NCBI RefSeq assembly: GCF_022701255.1 | Contig: NZ_CP031705.1 | Location: 5,828,001 to 5,892,000 of the forward strand | Origin: Microcoleus vaginatus HSN003 | GTDB taxonomy: Bacteria > Cyanobacteriota > Cyanobacteriia > Cyanobacteriales > Microcoleaceae | Direction: 5' to 3' | Length of the DNA stretch: 64,000 nucleotides | Part shown: positions 17,273 to 25,650 of the stretch, one piece after another | How positions within the stretch are numbered: the first letter of the stretch is position 1 | Layout: each line of letters starts with the position of its first letter | Made by a program: the position numbers and the translations under genes | Notes under the pieces: model-generated | Database searches by the model: none | What the model was told of the DNA's origin: nothing | What the model saw: the letters and a program-made list of their open reading frames with translations, nothing else

Positions 17273-17360
17273 TGACATTTTCTGACAAAGATGACACAAT
17301 CTGACGTTTTCTGACAGATCGCTCGTCTCAATTGCTGATAAAATTTGACATTTTATGACT
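17273..17360. promoter_or_regulatory. Helically phased TGAC(A/G) boxes between divergent genes
   Basis: TGAC starts at 17273, 17283, 17292, 17302 and 17312, a spacing of 9-10 bp, and again at 17346 and 17356. Five of the seven are TGACA; TTTTCTGACA occurs twice. All face the same way. The array lies between the STAND ATPase start (17226) and the HTH-dynamin start (17440). Same-face direct repeats suggest cooperative binding of a repressor, possibly the XRE domain of the dynamin or the HTH of the ATPase; this is inference. Confidence 0.5.
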
Positions 17361-17439
17361 CCGATAAATTCATAATTAGAAGATAATTATAAAAAACAAA
17401 TAACTTCCTGTGGATTAAACTAGCGGGTAGCAGAATGCT

Positions 17440-19527
17440 ATGAACATTAATTTTAGACGCTATCGGGAACAGAAAGGTATCAGTCAAGAATCAGTTGCCA
17501 GCGGGCTCGGCATTTCTGTAGATCAGGTTAAAAATTATGAGCAGTTCCCTGCACAAGTTCCGATGGGAATGGCAGTAAAATGGCTGCAAATATTAGGTGA
17601 AGACATTGCAACTGCCATGTCAGAGGAAATACATCCACTCCCAGGAATTGAACCAGGCAGTCCCTACGCTGAACTTTATCGACGGCTAAATTTACTTAAT
17701 CAGTATATCGATGAAAATTCTTTTTTACCTTGGCTAGAATTGCCAACGGAATTACGTAGACCTAACGATCTGCAAGAACAAATTAACCAGTATTACCAAA
17801 AACCAAATGTTGTCTTGACAGGAGCATTTGACTCGGGTAAATCCTATCTTGCTAATAGTCTTTTAGGCCAAAAAGTATTACCAACAGGCTATCAGCCTGC
17901 AACAAGAGTCATTACCATTGTTTGTCATGTGGAAAGTCGCCCCGAATGGTTTGAGGGAAACGTGGGAATTATTGATGAGAAATTTTGGCAAGATGAAAAC
18001 GGCAAGCTAAATTTTGACTTCCTATATTTAGAGGATCGCGAGCGTTGTCAGAAGCATTTTTTGCAATTCGGCTCCTTTGACCTGCTAGAAAAATATGGCG
18101 TACACCAATATGATGACTCTGACGACAGCAATGACGGCGGACATACAGCTATAGTTTATGTAGATGCTCCTTTGTTAAGAGGGTGTAACCTGATTGACCT
18201 TCCAGGTTACTCTGATAAACAAGATGAAGTATCAAAGGATGTTGAGAAAGCTAATAGTGCCACCAAAATTGCTAATGTCTTGCTTTATGCTTCTCCTGCC
18301 AAGGGTCACATCAATGGTCAAGATATGGAGCGACTTCGGAATTTGCTGCGTTTGCTGCCGGCCCCAGAGAATGAATGCAAGGACTTTCCGACGCTAGGCA
18401 ATTTCTTTATTGTGGCGACACACGCAGATCCGAGTATCCCTGACGATGAGCTTCCCAAAATTCTCAATAAAGCTTCAGCCAGACTGTATAAAGAACTTGA
18501 TGAAACTGCTATAGAGTTTCGTCGGAAGCTAACAAAGCGGGATATTATCAAGGAAGATGTGCAAAAGCGTTTCTTCACTTTCTGGTCAGAAAAGCCGGAG
18601 CGCTGTCAGCGTCTATTTGATGATTTAACTCAACTCCTCTGCGAGACTCTTCCTAAACCAGTCATCTCTCGTATAGACCGCGAAATTAATGCGGTCAAAA
18701 AGGACAAAAAACAAGAATACGCTAACTCGATTGAGCAATATCAAACAACTGTTGCCAAAATAGAGGAGTATCGAAAGGAGCTTGACAAAGCGGAAAAAAA
18801 TGAACCTGAACGTCAGCGAGAAATGCGGCAAAAACGCAGTCAAGTGAGCAAACAAATTAAGGAATTAGAGAAAGATACCCGCAAATCATTTCAGACCTAT
18901 GCGGAAAAAAAGATCGATGTAGAGTTTATAGAACAAATGATTCGCCAGAGATACGACAAAAAGAAAGAGGCTCAAGAATACGCTCCCGGTTATTTAGTCG
19001 ATCTGCTGCAAAGTCATTTAGAAAGTCGGATTAGTGTCAATTCTGAAAAACTCAAGGCTGAGATTGACGCTTTTCTGGAAAAATACCCAGCGCCTAAACT
19101 TCCCAACAAAGATGGAATAGTAGTATCTATTCCCTTCGATACAAAAGGAGCTTTTCTTGGTGGGATAGCAGGTTTAGGTACTTATGGTGCCTTAGCCGCT
19201 TGGGCAGCAGGCCTTGGCAATCTTGGCAGCTATATCTTAGTAGCGAAATTAGTCAGTCTTTTGTCAGCACTTGGTATTAGTATCGGTGGTGGCACGGCAA
19301 CAGTAATTTCTTTCGTAGCTGCGATTGGTGGCCCAATAGTTCTAGGGATCGGTTTAGCTGCTGGACTGGCTTCTTTGGTGTGGAATTTATTTGGGGAAGC
19401 TTGGCAAAAGCGGTTAGCAAAAGAAATTTACCAACAATTCAAAAAACAGGGTGTTGTTGATAAATTCTTAGGAGGAATCGACCGTAAGGATTCAGGTCAA
19501 AAAAACTTAAGTGGCGGCATCTGGTAA
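17440..19527 (+). CDS. XRE-HTH dynamin-like GTPase, 3' end replaced by an insertion sequence
   Basis: 695 residues as it stands. Residues 5-60 are an XRE-type HTH (YREQKGISQESVASGLGISV). A dynamin-family GTPase follows: G1 GAFDSGKS at 128-135, a G2 Thr in YQPATRVIT, G3 DLPG near 253, and a THAD motif near 327 at the G4 position. From about 415 to 520 it is a charged coiled coil, and about 560-660 is strongly hydrophobic (GIAGLGTYGALAAWAAGLGN, then SFVAAIGGPIVLGIGLAAGL), as expected for membrane insertion or remodelling. The last 14 residues come from the IS66 element. Without the element and one 8-bp duplication the gene is 749 codons. A fused DNA-binding domain on a dynamin is unusual. Confidence 0.85.
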   Translation: MNINFRRYREQKGISQESVASGLGISVDQVKNYEQFPAQVPMGMAVKWLQILGEDIATAMSEEIHPLPGIEPGSPYAELYRRLNLLNQYIDENSFLPWLELPTELRRPNDLQEQINQYYQKPNVVLTGAFDSGKSYLANSLLGQKVLPTGYQPATRVITIVCHVESRPEWFEGNVGIIDEKFWQDENGKLNFDFLYLEDRERCQKHFLQFGSFDLLEKYGVHQYDDSDDSNDGGHTAIVYVDAPLLRGCNLIDLPGYSDKQDEVSKDVEKANSATKIANVLLYASPAKGHINGQDMERLRNLLRLLPAPENECKDFPTLGNFFIVATHADPSIPDDELPKILNKASARLYKELDETAIEFRRKLTKRDIIKEDVQKRFFTFWSEKPERCQRLFDDLTQLLCETLPKPVISRIDREINAVKKDKKQEYANSIEQYQTTVAKIEEYRKELDKAEKNEPERQREMRQKRSQVSKQIKELEKDTRKSFQTYAEKKIDVEFIEQMIRQRYDKKKEAQEYAPGYLVDLLQSHLESRISVNSEKLKAEIDAFLEKYPAPKLPNKDGIVVSIPFDTKGAFLGGIAGLGTYGALAAWAAGLGNLGSYILVAKLVSLLSALGISIGGGTATVISFVAAIGGPIVLGIGLAAGLASLVWNLFGEAWQKRLAKEIYQQFKKQGVVDKFLGGIDRKDSGQKNLSGGIW

Positions 19528-20990
19528 AATAAAGGAATGAAAAAGCCCACAGCCACCAGAGAGCAGAAAAAAACCGAGATAGAGCAGTTGAGCCAAGCTG
19601 AACTGGTGGAAATTGTGTTGGGGCTGCAAAAAATCATTGAAGAATTGCAAGAAAAACTAGCTATTGCTACAGGCAAAAGTCGAACCACCAGTCAGACTTC
19701 ATCAAAACCCCCATCAACGGAGCTACTCCAAAAACCAGAGAAACCAACAGTTAAACCAGAAGCAGACCCAAAAAAGAAACCAGGCGGACAACCGGGTCAT
19801 CAAGGGAAAACCCGAAAAGGGTTTGGACGAGTAGACAGAACCGAAATTAGCTCGCCCGACATCTGTCTTAATTGTGGTAGTAAAGAATTAAGTGAAGTAA
19901 TTAACATCCACAGACAGCAAGTAGCCAGTCTAGTAGCAAAACCAATTGAAGTCGTCGAATATCAGACACAATCGTGTAAATGCCTAGAATGTGGTGCAGT
20001 AGTTCGAGGAAAACAACCCCAGGGCATAATTCCAGGGCAAGACTTGAGCGTTAATCTCCAAGCACTCTTAGTCTGGCTGGGGAATTATGGACATCTTTCC
20101 TACGCCAAGCTGACAGAATTGTTGTGGGAACTCGGCACGATAGAAGTGGGAGTGGGAACACTCCAAAAAACCAATCAACGAGTAGCAGCAGCGGTAAAGC
20201 CAGCGATAAATGCACTGTGGGAATGGGCACCTCTACAATCAAACGTTCATGTAGATGAAACGCCGTGGTGTGTCATGGGAGTCAAAGAATGGCTATGGAC
20301 GGCTAGTGGAGAAGGATTCTGTTTATTTCATGCAGCAGATACCAGGGGGCGTGTGGAATTAGAAACCATGCTGGGTACAGAATTTGCGGGAGTCTTAAGC
20401 TCAGATGATTTCAGTGTTTATAATGGTGCGAAAGTCGCAGCCCAACAGAAGTGTCTGGCTCATTTACGACGGCATTTTAAGAAAGTGCTGGGACTTCCTG
20501 GCAATAATAATGCAGCAGTCGCTCAAATATTTCTGTCATTAATAGATGAAGCTTTTAGAGCCCATGAGTCCTGGCGAAAGACGAGGGATCTACTCACCTA
20601 CCACTCGTGGGCTCAGGATTTCAAAATACGATTGAATCAAGCTTTGGCGACTTGGCCCGGCCTTGTGGGTTATGCCGCAGGTCTGTTACTAAAATCCTTA
20701 CGGGATAAGGCAGAACAATGGTGGTATTTTCTCAATGACCCCTCGGTTCCTCCGGATAATAATTTAGCAGAACGTTCTCTACGGCTAGCTGTAACTAAAC
20801 GGAAAGTTTCTGGCGGCTCTCGTTCGATGAAACGATTTGAGGAAACGGCTAATCTGCTGAGTGTGATTCAAACCTGTCGTTTTCAAGCTCGTTCAGTAAT
20901 GGCTTTTTTCCGTCAGGCTATTTCTGCCCATTCTTGTGACTACTTTCCTGTGCCTGACCTCATTCCCTTCTTTCAGACCTGAATCCTTAC
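19484..20990 (+). mobile_element. Complete IS66-family element (single-transposase, ISBst12-like), 1507 bp
   Basis: Ends GTAAGGATTCAGGT and ACCTGAATCCTTAC are perfect 14-bp inverted repeats that begin with the GTAA typical of IS66. An 8-bp duplication AATCGACC flanks it at 19476-19483 and 20991-20998; 8 bp is the IS66 norm. It carries only the DDE transposase and no tnpA/tnpB, as in the ISBst12 subgroup. It cuts the dynamin gene. Confidence 0.93.
19537..20982 (+). CDS. IS66-family transposase (TnpC)
   Basis: 481 residues. N-terminal coiled coil (LSQAELVEIVLGLQKIIEEL) and the Lys/Pro linker KKPGGQPGHQGKTRKGFGRV are the IS66 leucine-zipper and spacer; a zinc-finger part follows (ICLNCGSK and CKCLECGAVVRGK). 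The DDE core has NVHVDETPWCV (first D), GVLSSDDFSVYNGA (second D) and NNLAERSLRLAVTKRKVSGG (E). Everything is intact, with an ATG 53 bp inside the left end, so the element may still be active. Confidence 0.95.
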   Translation: MKKPTATREQKKTEIEQLSQAELVEIVLGLQKIIEELQEKLAIATGKSRTTSQTSSKPPSTELLQKPEKPTVKPEADPKKKPGGQPGHQGKTRKGFGRVDRTEISSPDICLNCGSKELSEVINIHRQQVASLVAKPIEVVEYQTQSCKCLECGAVVRGKQPQGIIPGQDLSVNLQALLVWLGNYGHLSYAKLTELLWELGTIEVGVGTLQKTNQRVAAAVKPAINALWEWAPLQSNVHVDETPWCVMGVKEWLWTASGEGFCLFHAADTRGRVELETMLGTEFAGVLSSDDFSVYNGAKVAAQQKCLAHLRRHFKKVLGLPGNNNAAVAQIFLSLIDEAFRAHESWRKTRDLLTYHSWAQDFKIRLNQALATWPGLVGYAAGLLLKSLRDKAEQWWYFLNDPSVPPDNNLAERSLRLAVTKRKVSGGSRSMKRFEETANLLSVIQTCRFQARSVMAFFRQAISAHSCDYFPVPDLIPFFQT

Positions 20991-20998
20991 AATCGACC

Positions 20999-21204
20999 AG
21001 TATTGGCAAGAGACAGCCACAGCCTTTGATAAAGGTGCCGATGCAGTTGAAGCAAAATGTAAACAGTCTCTTAAGCATCTGCATGAAATTACTTCACCTG
21101 ATACCCAGTCAAAAGAACGAATTGAAGAAATTATCATAAATCTGGAGAAACTCAGGTTTTTTTTCGCCAACATTCCTTGGGATACCCAGGAAGAATGTTT
21201 GTAA
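20999..21204 (+). pseudogene. Severed C-terminal part of the HTH-dynamin gene
   Basis: Joined to 19483, this fragment continues the dynamin frame: GGID then QYWQETATAFDKGADAVEAK and so on to NIPWDTQEECL and a TAA at 21202. It is 68 codons, mostly amphipathic helix. The combined length (2044 + 206 nt) is exactly 750 codons, with no other lesion. It has no start codon of its own. Confidence 0.9.
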
Positions 21205-21277
21205 AAAAAACCAGCGGTTCTCGTGGCAAACAACCCAAACCCAATAAAACGACGTATTGAACGGGTAGTTTTAACTA

Positions 21278-21320
21278 GGCGATCACCCTTTTTTTAATCA
21301 CATTCCCAAGCGTGATCGCC
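21278..21320. terminator. Inverted repeat after the dynamin gene
   Basis: GGCGATCAC at 21278-21286 pairs with GTGATCGCC at 21312-21320 across a 25-nt loop that includes CCTTTTTTT. It lies 74 bp after the ancestral dynamin stop. It may act as a terminator or just be a pair of HIP1-like sites. Confidence 0.35.
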
Positions 21321-21353
21321 CTTCCTGAACTGAGGTGCGATCGCTCTCATTTT

Positions 21354-21465
21354 GGCGTTGCTTAATCAGGGTATGAAAAAAATCAGTTGAAAATCCCCAA
21401 GCTTTGTCGATACTGGTTTCTATGACTGGCATATTTAGCCTTTCATACCGTAAATCAGCAACGCC
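21354..21465. repeat. 112-bp MITE-like element
   Basis: Ends read GGCGTTGCT-n7-GGTATGAAA on both sides in inverted orientation: the two 9-mers match perfectly and the 7 bases between do not. The right copy ends ...ATCAGCAACGCC at 21465. No coding content. Confidence 0.55.
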
Positions 21466-21500
21466 TCTTATTCTTACTGACTACTGACTAATGACTTCTT

Positions 21501-22103
21501 TTACTGTATTTGAGAGCCGTGGGCGCGGGGGTCGGAGCTACTTGTTTTCACAGGCCCTGTGGGGGGAGTAAAATTAGAAACTTGACCGCCTGCTTGGACG
21601 TGTGGCAGAGGTTTTCCTGCAATTAAAGCTTCTAAGTTAGCTTCCATAATACTGCGCGGCATTTCGCCCATCGTTTCAGCAACGGGGCTGCCTTTATCAT
21701 TCAAATAGACAAAGTGCGGAATGCCGTCTACTCGATATTTGGTGATTTCTGGCAGCCATTTGTCATTGTCTACATTCAGCATCACAAAATTCATCGGTTC
21801 GGCGTATTTCTGTTTGATTTCGCTCAGATCGTTAGCCATTGCCTGACAGCTACCGCACCAATTAGCATAAAATTCCATGAGTGTCGGTTTGCCGTTTATC
21901 AAAGCTGTTTCTAATGGCGTTGAAGCTTTTGCCATGTCGGTGAGACTGCTTGACGGCGTTTGGGTTTGCAGCCCGAAGAAGATGGATATTGAAAGGGCGA
22001 TCGCTGTTAACACGATCAATAAGTTTCTGAGGCGCGTGGCGACTTTTGTTTCGGGATTTTTGGCGGCGGGGGCGACAGTTGACTTGGGCGAATTCTGGGT
22101 CAT
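21501..22103 (-). CDS. txlA: Membrane-anchored thioredoxin-like protein TxlA (HCF164 homologue)
   Basis: 200 residues. One membrane anchor (about 28-46, LLIVLTAIALSISIFFGL), then a lumen/periplasm-facing thioredoxin domain with active site FYANWCGSCQAMA near 80-90 and the cis-Pro in VDGIPHFVYL near 130. In chloroplasts HCF164 passes reducing power across the thylakoid for cytochrome b6f assembly; TxlA is the cyanobacterial counterpart. A Pro/Ser-rich tail follows. Single gene, divergent from the ferredoxin gene. Confidence 0.9.
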   Translation of the reverse strand: MTQNSPKSTVAPAAKNPETKVATRLRNLLIVLTAIALSISIFFGLQTQTPSSSLTDMAKASTPLETALINGKPTLMEFYANWCGSCQAMANDLSEIKQKYAEPMNFVMLNVDNDKWLPEITKYRVDGIPHFVYLNDKGSPVAETMGEMPRSIMEANLEALIAGKPLPHVQAGGQVSNFTPPTGPVKTSSSDPRAHGSQIQ

Positions 22104-22281
22104 AAAATAAATTGCGCTTTGATTTCTATGTTTTTATTTTAAATAATAAATTCAAATTATAGCACATTTTGAGATAATCAGACTCATCTCCTAAAAATTT
22201 GTGGTAAAGGCAGCAATTAGACCAAGTGCGCTAAAACAGAAGATAACAAAGATTGTTTGTAAATTACCGAGGACTTGCAGG

Positions 22282-22686
22282 GTGAAAAAACGGGTAACAC
22301 TGACGTTTCCCCAACGATCGATCCAAATGCCTGTCACCTATCGACTGGCAAAGGATTTTAATGTTGCCGCCAACATTATCCGTGCTCAGGTGGCTCCGAA
22401 TCAAGTGGGCAAACTGGTGCTAGAGTTATCAGGGGACATTGACCAACTAGAAGCGGCGATCGACTGGATGCGATCGCAAAACATCGGCGTTTCCCTAGCC
22501 AGCCGGGAAATACTCATAGACGAAGATATCTGCGTTGACTGCGGTTTATGTACGGGGGTTTGCCCGACAGAAGCTTTGACCCTTGACCCAGAAAGCTTTA
22601 AACTCAGTTTTGCTCGATCGCGGTGTATCGTTTGCGAGCAGTGCATCCCTACTTGTCCGGTGCAAGCTATTTCTACTAACCTCTAG
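22282..22686 (+). CDS. NIL-domain 4Fe-4S ferredoxin
   Basis: 134 residues from a GTG at 22282 preceded by GAGG. N-terminal NIL domain (about 1-75; VTYRLAKDFNVAANIIRAQV and VGKLVLELSGDIDQLEAAID), of the type that binds methionine in MetN. The C-terminal half has two 4Fe-4S motifs, CVDCGLCTGVCPTEAL and CIVCEQCIPTCPVQAI. Such proteins are conserved in cyanobacteria; links to methionine or sulfur metabolism are suggested by the NIL domain only. The frame is open 27 codons further upstream to 22201, but those codons are not conserved in my memory of the family. Confidence 0.88.
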   Translation: MKKRVTLTFPQRSIQMPVTYRLAKDFNVAANIIRAQVAPNQVGKLVLELSGDIDQLEAAIDWMRSQNIGVSLASREILIDEDICVDCGLCTGVCPTEALTLDPESFKLSFARSRCIVCEQCIPTCPVQAISTNL

Positions 22687-22749
22687 GCCCTGTACAAACT
22701 CATCAGGATTATCATCTTTTTTTCCTGGTTCCCCTAATTGTGCCATAAG

Positions 22750-23193
22750 ATGAAAAAAAACTCTTGGGTTTCCCTAACTCTACTTTTTGTTACTTATTTC
22801 ACTTTGGGCTGGAAATTATCTGAGTTTGATGTTCCCCCGCACCTGACTTGGTTTTTAGCCATAGCTTCTATTTTAGTGTTGGCTGTCGCCTTGTCGTTCC
22901 CCCTGAGAGAAACAAAAGCCTTAATAATGCGGTGGTTTTCCAGTGATGTCGGTGCTTTTCTTTCTATTATTTTAGGAGCTTTTGTGGCAGTGGTAGTTTT
23001 TGCCTGGCTGCACCTTTTTGCTACTTGTTTAGTCTTGATTTCAGCGGTAGCTTTGGCAAGACTTGATATTCAAATATCTGGTTGGAAAAATTGGCGCGCT
23101 TTTGCGGTATTAGCTAGCATTTCTTTAAGTGGTGTGGCGTTGGGCGGAGCGCTCGAGTTTTGGTCAAAAACAGGCAGGCTCGTATTCTCTTAA
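22750..23193 (+). CDS. Membrane protein of unknown function, 147 residues
   Basis: Starts MKKNSWVSLTLLFVTYFTLG. About four hydrophobic helices (8-22, 32-52, 75-105, 118-138), short loops, no catalytic motif seen. A similar arrangement, NIL-ferredoxin followed by a small membrane protein on the same strand 63 bp later, suggests co-transcription. The start could also be a TTG at 22738, but the ATG is more likely. Confidence 0.7.
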   Translation: MKKNSWVSLTLLFVTYFTLGWKLSEFDVPPHLTWFLAIASILVLAVALSFPLRETKALIMRWFSSDVGAFLSIILGAFVAVVVFAWLHLFATCLVLISAVALARLDIQISGWKNWRAFAVLASISLSGVALGGALEFWSKTGRLVFS

Positions 23194-23337
23194 TTGGAAA
23201 CGGGAAATTCACGCAGCCAAATTCTCCAACTCGCAACGCAGATTTAGCCCCAAACTATCAGAGGGCCCATCAATAAATACAGCTTATTTTTTTTCAATCC
23301 CCCACCCCCGGATTAATGCCCGGTTCTGCGGCGTAAT

Positions 23338-23449
23338 CATAGCAGTTTTCAAGCCTCGTGAGATACAGCCTCTCAATTGCCGATTCCCCATTCCCAATTC
23401 CCAATTACCAATTACCGACGAACCTGGAGTGCAACTGAAAACCGCTATG
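23338..23449. repeat. MITE-like element, CATAGCAGTTTTCA ends
   Basis: Ends CATAGCAGTTTTCA and TGAAAACCGCTATG match as inverted repeats at 13 of 14 bases. The same ends bound the element at 30975-31076. The interior holds tandem CCCAATT-type repeats that look like a later expansion. Confidence 0.6.
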
Positions 23450-23537
23450 GCAGTTTTGAGGCGTAGCGACTGTTGCTCAAAATTTTATTCCCAAAAAGCC
23501 GCAACTCTGGCAGCCAAAAACTCGATCGCAATAAAAA

Positions 23538-23557
23538 AGCAGCTTTAGGGAGCTGCT
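23538..23557 (-). terminator. Intrinsic terminator on the minus strand
   Basis: Seven-base-pair perfect stem AGCAGCT/AGCTGCT with a 6-nt loop, followed on the minus strand by a run of six T. No adjacent leftward gene. Confidence 0.55.
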
Positions 23558-24097
23558 CGTCAGAATGCATGAGGTATTGTTTTTAGAATAGGACAGGTTG
23601 AATTCGATCGGTGCTGGGTTACATTTTTTGATACGAGAGAGTTGATGAGTGAATGGACGATCGTAAAATCGTCACATAGCAGGATAGCATTGATGCTAAA
23701 TTTCCCGACAATCAAGTTAGCGTTTAACTGTCCTTGCGCCCTACAGCCCTTCAGCGGTGGGGCCCTTTTATTTTTAGGGAAAACTCAATAGCCGACTTTA
23801 AGGCATCAGACGAGTATGCCATTAGTTCTTGTATAAAATCTCCACATCGCCACATCCTCATACTTATAAAAGTTACGCATCACATCCACTCAAACCCGGT
23901 GGATTGCAAAATATTGGGTGGTTAAACGGGCACATTCCGACAAAAACCAGTATTTTTACCGAAGTCCAAGCATTTTAGATTTTAGATTTTAGATGTTGGG
24001 AATGACTGAGGAAGCTGGTGGTTGGGAGGTGGCGTAGAGTTGCATTATTTTTGGGAACTAATACCAAAAGTCCTCAGAAACCCGGTTTCTGAATGTA

Positions 24098-24655
24098 TCA
24101 ATTGAGATCGGGCCCGGTTTCTGATTTAATAACTTTTTGGATTTCCTCGATCGCCCTAGTCGCCACTGCTTCAGGTCTTTCACCCACACCAGCACAGACT
24201 CGGACATCTGCTTGAGTGTAGAAACGCTCTCGCTCTTTCAAAAGGCTTTGCAGCTTAGATTTGATCTCGCCCTCCTGCAGTAGGGGTCGAGCGGTGTCCG
24301 AACGCAGTCGATCGTACAGTTGGTCTACAGGCACATCAAGCCAAACCACTACACCATAGTGCAAGTAACCCCAATTCATCGATCGGGTCACAATACCACC
24401 GCCCGTAGCCACAACCGAAGTTTTATAAGCAGACAATTCGCCGAGCACTTTAGTTTCTAGTTCCCGAAAAGCCTCTTCCCCTTCTTGATCGAAAATCTCA
24501 GCAATTGACTGATTAGCCACTCGAACTATTAGCTCATCAGTATCAAAAAAACGGTATTTTAATTTTCTTGCCAGAATCCGCCCCACCGTTGTTTTTCCCG
24601 CACCCATCATCCCGACAAGATAGATATTTACTCCCCTCAACCCGTCCACTGCCAA
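24098..24655 (-). CDS. aroK: Shikimate kinase
   Basis: 185 residues. ATP-dependent phosphorylation of shikimate at the 3-hydroxyl (fifth pathway step). Walker A GMMGAGKTTVGRILA near 15-29, shikimate-binding FFDTDELI near 36, GGGIVTR near 83-89, the lid RPLLQEGE near 123 and an ATP-binding Arg later. It follows the LapA-like gene with only a 16-bp gap, so the two are probably one transcript. The second shikimate gene of the window, aroQ, is 16 kb away. Confidence 0.95.
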   Translation of the reverse strand: MAVDGLRGVNIYLVGMMGAGKTTVGRILARKLKYRFFDTDELIVRVANQSIAEIFDQEGEEAFRELETKVLGELSAYKTSVVATGGGIVTRSMNWGYLHYGVVVWLDVPVDQLYDRLRSDTARPLLQEGEIKSKLQSLLKERERFYTQADVRVCAGVGERPEAVATRAIEEIQKVIKSETGPDLN

Positions 24656-24671
24656 ATCCTCCGATATTTTT

Positions 24672-25553
24672 CTATTTTTTCAGGTTAATTGATCTGCCAC
24701 TGAGACCATCATCGTCCCCAAACTCATCACCCTCATCCAGTCCCCAATCCTCCTCTGCTTCTGCCAGAGGATTTATTGGTGCTTCATCAGCGGGTTTAGG
24801 AATCTCCCCTCCCGGAGGAACAATCACCCGATACTCCGCATCGTATACCGACTCAGTTTGCCCCACCCCAGACTGGCTCGGATCTCTATAGCCATAAGAA
24901 TATACTGAGCCAGCCCAAGATTTGCTTTTGGGTTCCTGCTGAGCTTCGTAAGCCCTCGGATTTGCCCCGGGAACATCATTGACCTGCGGTTGATCGGGAA
25001 AATCGCGATCGTCCCCCCAATCGTCATCACCCCCTTGAGAGCCGGATTTTGAGCCATGTGAGACCCAATCGTCCTCATCGTCTGCTGCATAAGTCCCCGG
25101 TTGAGCGTAATCCTGCGGCCCATCCGGGTTCGGAGTTTCTTGCTGGAAAGTCCTGGCACTGTAACCCACGGACGTGCCGTACTCAGTTCGGTGGGAACCA
25201 GCAGCCTGAGTTTGGCTATTTTCCCTATTCAGATCCGGGTCAATTTCCAGCTTTCGAGGAGGGGGAGGCGGCGTGTAAGGCGTTCTCCTGTCATCTGGGA
25301 AAGTATCGGGACGGCTGCGACTGGATCGGCCGGTGCGGTCTGCCGTTAGAGATAGGTAATTTGAGAATGCCAGCAAACCAGAAATCAATAAAGATGTGAG
25401 AGCTCCCACCACCATGCTGAGCAGAATCCAGATAGATAAGGGTAAAGCAGGCGATCGAATTCCCAAAAACACCAGCGATAATGCCGGCTCCACATTTTGC
25501 AGGGCAAAAATAGTTAACCCCAACACAATTACTAGCAAAAATACAAGTCGCAT
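24672..25553 (-). CDS. LapA-domain (DUF1049) membrane protein with long disordered tail
   Basis: 293 residues. Residues 1-75 have two membrane helices (MRLVFLLVIVLGLTIFALQN and IWILLSMVVGALTSLLISGL) with the NVEPALSLVFLG link typical of the LapA/YciS domain. The remaining about 215 residues are low-complexity, acidic and rich in Gly, Pro, Ser, Asp and Tyr, probably disordered and cytosolic. In enterobacteria LapA works with LapB in lipopolysaccharide assembly; the cyanobacterial role is unknown. Upstream partner of aroK in a likely operon. Confidence 0.8.
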   Translation of the reverse strand: MRLVFLLVIVLGLTIFALQNVEPALSLVFLGIRSPALPLSIWILLSMVVGALTSLLISGLLAFSNYLSLTADRTGRSSRSRPDTFPDDRRTPYTPPPPPRKLEIDPDLNRENSQTQAAGSHRTEYGTSVGYSARTFQQETPNPDGPQDYAQPGTYAADDEDDWVSHGSKSGSQGGDDDWGDDRDFPDQPQVNDVPGANPRAYEAQQEPKSKSWAGSVYSYGYRDPSQSGVGQTESVYDAEYRVIVPPGGEIPKPADEAPINPLAEAEEDWGLDEGDEFGDDDGLSGRSINLKK

Positions 25554-25650
25554 ATTAAAAATATTGGTAATTGGTAATTGCTAATTGGGAATTGCTAATT
25601 AAAACTAACAAATCATCAATAATAACAAACTGTCAACTGTCAACTGCCAA

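Larger units (their letters stand above)
23194..24097. other. 904-bp spacer with a MITE-like element and a minus-strand terminator
   Basis: No gene supported. It contains the repeat at 23338-23449 and a clean hairpin AGCAGCT-TTAGGG-AGCTGCT at 23538-23557 which, read on the minus strand, is followed by TTTTTTATT. That is a good intrinsic terminator for a leftward transcript, yet the nearest leftward gene (aroK) ends 540 bp away, so an unseen small RNA or a long 3' region may lie at 23558-24097. A TTTTAGA array is at 23972-23994. Confidence 0.5.

Noticed and set aside
17273..17360. att site or iteron origin at the TGACA array
   Set aside because: No integrase or replication protein lies nearby; regulation of the divergent genes is the simpler reading.
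23129..23548. 139-codon frame in the long spacer
   Set aside because: It runs through the MITE-like element and CCCAATT repeats; no homology recognised.
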